DNA of 8,024 nucleotides from NCBI GenBank assembly GCA_024645155.1, contig JAHEGF010000150.1, positions 1 through 8,024 on the forward strand. Reading direction: 5' to 3'. The position numbers and the translations under genes were made by a program. Source of the DNA: Phyllobacteriaceae bacterium. GTDB lineage: Bacteria > Pseudomonadota > Alphaproteobacteria > Rhizobiales > Rhizobiaceae. Positions 5,321 to 8,024 of this stretch are shown one piece after another (the first letter of the stretch is position 1; the number at the start of each line of letters is the position of its first letter). The notes below the pieces were generated by a model, which was not told where the DNA came from, made no database searches, and saw only the letters and a list, made by a program, of their open reading frames with translations.

Positions 5321-6487
5321 ATGAAAAGACGCGACTTCATCAAGACATCGATTGCCACAGCCGCCGTCGCGGCCGCCGCACCGGGCGTATTATTGAAAAG
5401 GGCGCACGCCGCCGACCCGTTGAAAGTCGGTATCCTGATTCCGTTGTCAGGGCCGGCAGGCCTGTTCGGTCCCTCGTCGCAGAACTGCGCCCAGCTTGCG
5501 GTCGACGAGGTCAACGCGGGGGGAGGCATACTCGGCCGAATGATCGAACCGGTCTATGTTGATGTCGGTGTTCCGCCGGCGGAAGCATCGCAGGCAGCGC
5601 TTAAACTCTGGAAGGGAGGCGGAGCGGAAGCCTTTATCGGCATGCACGACAGCGCCGTGCGCGGCGCACTCACAAACTTGTTCAAGGGGCAGGTGCCTTA
5701 CGTCTACACGCCGGTCTATGAGGGTGGTGAGTGCTCACCCGGCACCTACGTGCTCGGCGAAACGCCGGCCCAGCAACTTGCGCCGGTGATCCCGTGGATC
5801 GCATCGGAAAAGGGTGCGTCCAAATGGTATCTGATCGGCAATGATTATAACTGGCCGCGCGACACCAATGCCGCTGCAAAGGGCTACATCGCTGAATCAG
5901 GCGGCGAGGTGGTCGGAGAGGAATATCTGCCGTTTACGGCTGACAATTTCGATTCCAACCTGGCCAAGATCAAAGATAGCGGTGCCAATGCGGTAATGAT
6001 TACGTTGGTTGGCGGTGCATCAGTCGGCTTCAACCGGGCCTTTGCGAGTTTCGGTCTTGCGGACAGCGTGACAAGACTTGGTACGCTGATCGAGGAAAAC
6101 ACACTTGCCGGCATCGGCGCGGAAAATTCGAAGAACCTTCATTCGTCGGCCGGATACTTTGGTTCGATCGACACACCGGCGGCCAAGGCGTTTGCGGAAA
6201 AATATTTTGCCAAATTCGGCGCGGATGCCGCTGCGCTCAACGCGCTTGGCCAGTCATGTTATGATGGCGTACTGCTACTCGATGCGATCGCCGAGAAAGC
6301 GGGCTCGCTAGACGCTGCCGCCATGGATGCAGCCGCCGATGGCACGAGCTATGAAGGACCGCGCGGCAAGGCGACAATGAACGCCCGCCATGTATCGAAG
6401 GACATCTATCTGGCGGAGGCCGATGGTGCGGCCTTCAAGGTGGTTCAAACTTTTTCGGACGTAGCACCCGGCAACAATTGTGGCTGA
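5321..6487 (+). CDS. Tat-exported amide/urea-type ABC transporter substrate-binding protein (AmiC/UrtA-like)
   Basis: A 388-residue periplasmic binding protein of the type I (branched-chain amino acid/amide/urea) fold. The N-terminus has a twin-arginine signal (KRRDFIK, residues 2-8), an alanine-rich hydrophobic stretch and a probable cleavage after AHA (28-30), so it is likely exported folded. The mature protein starts DPLKVGILIPLSGPAGLFG (32-50), followed by AVDEVNAGGGILGR (60-73). YTPVYEGGECSPGTYVLG (129-146) corresponds to the segment that in urea and short-chain amide binders (UrtA, FmdD, AmiC) reads like YEGxxxSPN. YLIGNDYNWPRDTN (170-183) is the hinge region of the same group. ATG at 5321 is preceded by GGAGGAA (5311-5317). 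It lies between the amidase and the two permeases with short gaps (25 and 9 bp). Four cysteines occur in the mature part (56, 138, 313, 387). The ligand is inferred to be an amide. Confidence 0.93.
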   Translation: MKRRDFIKTSIATAAVAAAAPGVLLKRAHAADPLKVGILIPLSGPAGLFGPSSQNCAQLAVDEVNAGGGILGRMIEPVYVDVGVPPAEASQAALKLWKGGGAEAFIGMHDSAVRGALTNLFKGQVPYVYTPVYEGGECSPGTYVLGETPAQQLAPVIPWIASEKGASKWYLIGNDYNWPRDTNAAAKGYIAESGGEVVGEEYLPFTADNFDSNLAKIKDSGANAVMITLVGGASVGFNRAFASFGLADSVTRLGTLIEENTLAGIGAENSKNLHSSAGYFGSIDTPAAKAFAEKYFAKFGADAAALNALGQSCYDGVLLLDAIAEKAGSLDAAAMDAAADGTSYEGPRGKATMNARHVSKDIYLAEADGAAFKVVQTFSDVAPGNNCG

Positions 6488-6496
6488 GGCGCTTCC

Positions 6497-7348
6497 TTGG
6501 AGCTGATCGCTACCTACGGCCTCAACTTCCTTTATGCCGCCGCGACGCTGGGACTGATTGTCCTAGGGCTCGCGGTAGTGTTTGGGCTGCTTGGTGTCAT
6601 GAACATGGCACATGGCGAGTTTGTTGCGCTTGGCGCTTACAGCGCACTGATCGTCCAACAGCAGGGATTGCCGTTCATTGCAGCGATCCCGCTGGCCTTG
6701 CTGCTTTGCGCCATTGTCGGCTGGCTGGTGGAATGGTCAATCATCCGCCACCTCTACAAGCGCCCATTCGACACGCTACTGGCCACCTGGGGCCTGGCGA
6801 TCCTGATGCGGAAGGGAATCGAGGTCGCCTTTGGGCGTGAATACAAGAGCATCGACCAGACGATATCCGGCACGGTCAACTTGCTTGGCGTTGACTATCC
6901 GGCCTACCGCCTTTTGCTGATGGCGCTGATCCTAGTACTCTTCATTCTGCTGTTCGCTTGGTATCAACGCTCGAACACCGGGTCGCGGATCAAGGCGATG
7001 GTTCAGAATCCGGAACTGGCTGCCGCAGTCGGCATCGACACCGCGCGTCTATCGCGGTCTACCTTCATCTTTGGCGTATCGACGGCAGGGTTGGCGGGCG
7101 TGTTGTTGTCTCCTCTGGTGCGTGTCGAACCCTATATGGGGCTCGATTATCTGCTCTCCTCCTTCTTCATTCTGGTCGTCGGCGGACTCGGCACACTCGA
7201 AGGCCTTTTGATCGGTTCGGCCGTCATCGGCGGAACAGACACCATCATCTCAGCCATGTTCGACAAGACGGCTGGTTACATGAGCGTGCTGGTTGTTTCC
7301 ATTCTGTTCCTCTGGTTGAGACCCGATGGCATCCATGCGCGGCGCTAG
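6497..7348 (+). CDS. ABC transporter permease, LivH/UrtB-like
   Basis: A 283-residue inner-membrane permease of the branched-chain amino acid/urea/amide importer family, of normal length, with about eight hydrophobic segments. Family hallmarks are GVMNMAHGEFVALGAY (33-48), YKRPFDTLLATWGL (87-100, a segment also typical of UrtB), the cytoplasmic coupling region RIKAMVQNPELAAAVGID (164-181) where the ATPase docks, and VGGLGTLEGLLIGS (228-241). The start is TTG at 6497. A GAGG overlapping the stop codon of the upstream gene lies 7-8 nt before it, implying translational coupling, and no nearby ATG gives a complete first membrane segment. The gene overlaps the next permease. Together they would form the heterodimeric channel fed by the Tat-exported binding protein. 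Confidence 0.93.
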   Translation: MELIATYGLNFLYAAATLGLIVLGLAVVFGLLGVMNMAHGEFVALGAYSALIVQQQGLPFIAAIPLALLLCAIVGWLVEWSIIRHLYKRPFDTLLATWGLAILMRKGIEVAFGREYKSIDQTISGTVNLLGVDYPAYRLLLMALILVLFILLFAWYQRSNTGSRIKAMVQNPELAAAVGIDTARLSRSTFIFGVSTAGLAGVLLSPLVRVEPYMGLDYLLSSFFILVVGGLGTLEGLLIGSAVIGGTDTIISAMFDKTAGYMSVLVVSILFLWLRPDGIHARR

Positions 7349-8024
7349 CATCATTCCTATTCTGGCGCTCACCGCTGTCCCGTTTGTCTGGGACAGTTTC
7401 ACTGCCTATCAACTCGGTCTCTACCTGCTCTATGGATTGATCGCGCAGGGTATTGCGTTGTGCTGGGGGCGTGCGGGATTTCTGCCGCTCGGCCAAGCTC
7501 TATTTTTCGGTCTTGGCGCCTATATCACTGGCGCAGGCCTAAGGAGCGATCCAGGCTGGCTGCTGATCCTGCCGTTGTTCGCACTGGCGATCATTGTTCC
7601 GGCCTTCTTGGCCTGGCTCGTCGGCGTACTGGTGTTCGACCGGCAAATCGGATCAGGTCCCTATTTCTCCCTGATCACGTTGGCGCTTTCGATGCTCGGC
7701 TTCCAACTTGCCAATTCACTGGACTGGTTGACCGGTGGCTTCAACGGATTGACTGGCATTTGGGGCCTGCCGGGCATAGATACCTACGAGCATCTTTATT
7801 TTGTCATTCTTGCGGCCCTGTTGGCGGCAACTATGCTGCTGGCGCATCTGATGCGGTCGCCTTTCGGGCAACTGCTGGAGGCGGTGCGCGACAACGAGGA
7901 ACGGCTGCAGTTTTTCGGGTTCAGGACCAGCCTGCTCAAGGCGGCGGCGTTTGCTGTCAGCGGCGGACTGGCGGGTTTGGCTGGCGCGCTCTATGCCCCG
8001 CATCAGGGAATCGTCACACCTCAG
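7326..8024 (+). CDS. ABC transporter permease, LivM/UrtC-like (C-terminus outside window)
   Basis: Second permease of the amide/branched-chain amino acid type importer. 233 codons are visible and the frame is open at the right edge, with roughly 60-120 more residues expected. Hydrophobic segments alternate with family motifs: GRAGFLPLGQALFFGLGAY (about residues 48-66), LTGGFNGLTGIWGLPG (about 135-150) and the coupling region RSPFGQLLEAVRDNEERLQF (about 177-196), followed by the usual GGLAGLAGALYAPHQG. The first in-frame ATG is at 7326, with GAG 5 nt upstream and an in-frame TGA just before (7317-7319). A second ATG at 7335 would remove three residues. Either start lies within the end of the preceding gene (23- or 14-bp overlap), so translation is probably coupled. 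The family's ATPases, LivG/LivF-like, are expected downstream. Confidence 0.93.
   Translation, partial: MASMRGASIIPILALTAVPFVWDSFTAYQLGLYLLYGLIAQGIALCWGRAGFLPLGQALFFGLGAYITGAGLRSDPGWLLILPLFALAIIVPAFLAWLVGVLVFDRQIGSGPYFSLITLALSMLGFQLANSLDWLTGGFNGLTGIWGLPGIDTYEHLYFVILAALLAATMLLAHLMRSPFGQLLEAVRDNEERLQFFGFRTSLLKAAAFAVSGGLAGLAGALYAPHQGIVTPQ

Noticed and set aside
4990..5529. Open frame of 179 codons antisense to the amidase and binding-protein junction
   Set aside because: It spans two real genes and their gap on the opposite strand and has no recognisable domain.

Overview
This looks like a piece of an alphaproteobacterial chromosome or large plasmid, most likely from the Hyphomicrobiales (Rhizobiales). 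That is an inference from the moderately high GC content, dense ABC-transport gene content, LysR and LuxR-type regulators, a Tat-exported substrate-binding protein and frequent TTG start codons. No phage, insertion sequence, CRISPR, tRNA or rRNA was seen. All seven genes are intact or merely cut by the window edges.

The left part (1-2560) reads right to left: a LysR-family regulator gene (2560-1652), a YdcS-like periplasmic binding protein of the polyamine type (1531-371) and a YdcT/PotA-like ATPase that runs off the left edge (296-1). This matches the order of the E. coli ydcST(UV) putrescine-type transporter, with the permeases expected further left. A dyad with an embedded T-N11-A motif lies between the lysR gene and ydcS, about 65 bp upstream of the start site of a plausible promoter, which is where a LysR activator would bind. 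A strong stem-loop lies between ydcS and ydcT.

The middle (2561-3035) is a 475-bp divergent intergenic region with no convincing gene. It carries several short repeats: a three-arm repeat that could form either of two hairpins, a cluster of TGGAAC motifs, and an imperfect inverted repeat close to the LuxR-type gene.

The right part (3036-8024) reads left to right: a solo LuxR-type regulator with a non-canonical sensory domain, then a tight operon of an amidase-signature hydrolase, a Tat-exported amide/urea-type (AmiC/UrtA-like) binding protein, a LivH/UrtB-like permease and a LivM/UrtC-like permease cut by the right edge. Two perfect dyads and a plausible promoter lie in the 85 bp between the regulator and the amidase. 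The simplest reading is that an amide is captured in the periplasm, imported and hydrolysed in the cytoplasm to ammonia and a carboxylic acid, under control of the LuxR-type protein. The ATPases (LivG/LivF-like) should lie just beyond the right edge.

Taken together the window is a nitrogen or carbon scavenging island: a polyamine-type importer and an amide importer/hydrolase, with two regulator genes back to back between them. The gene families are known. The less ordinary parts are the regulator-amidase-transporter combination and the regulatory DNA.
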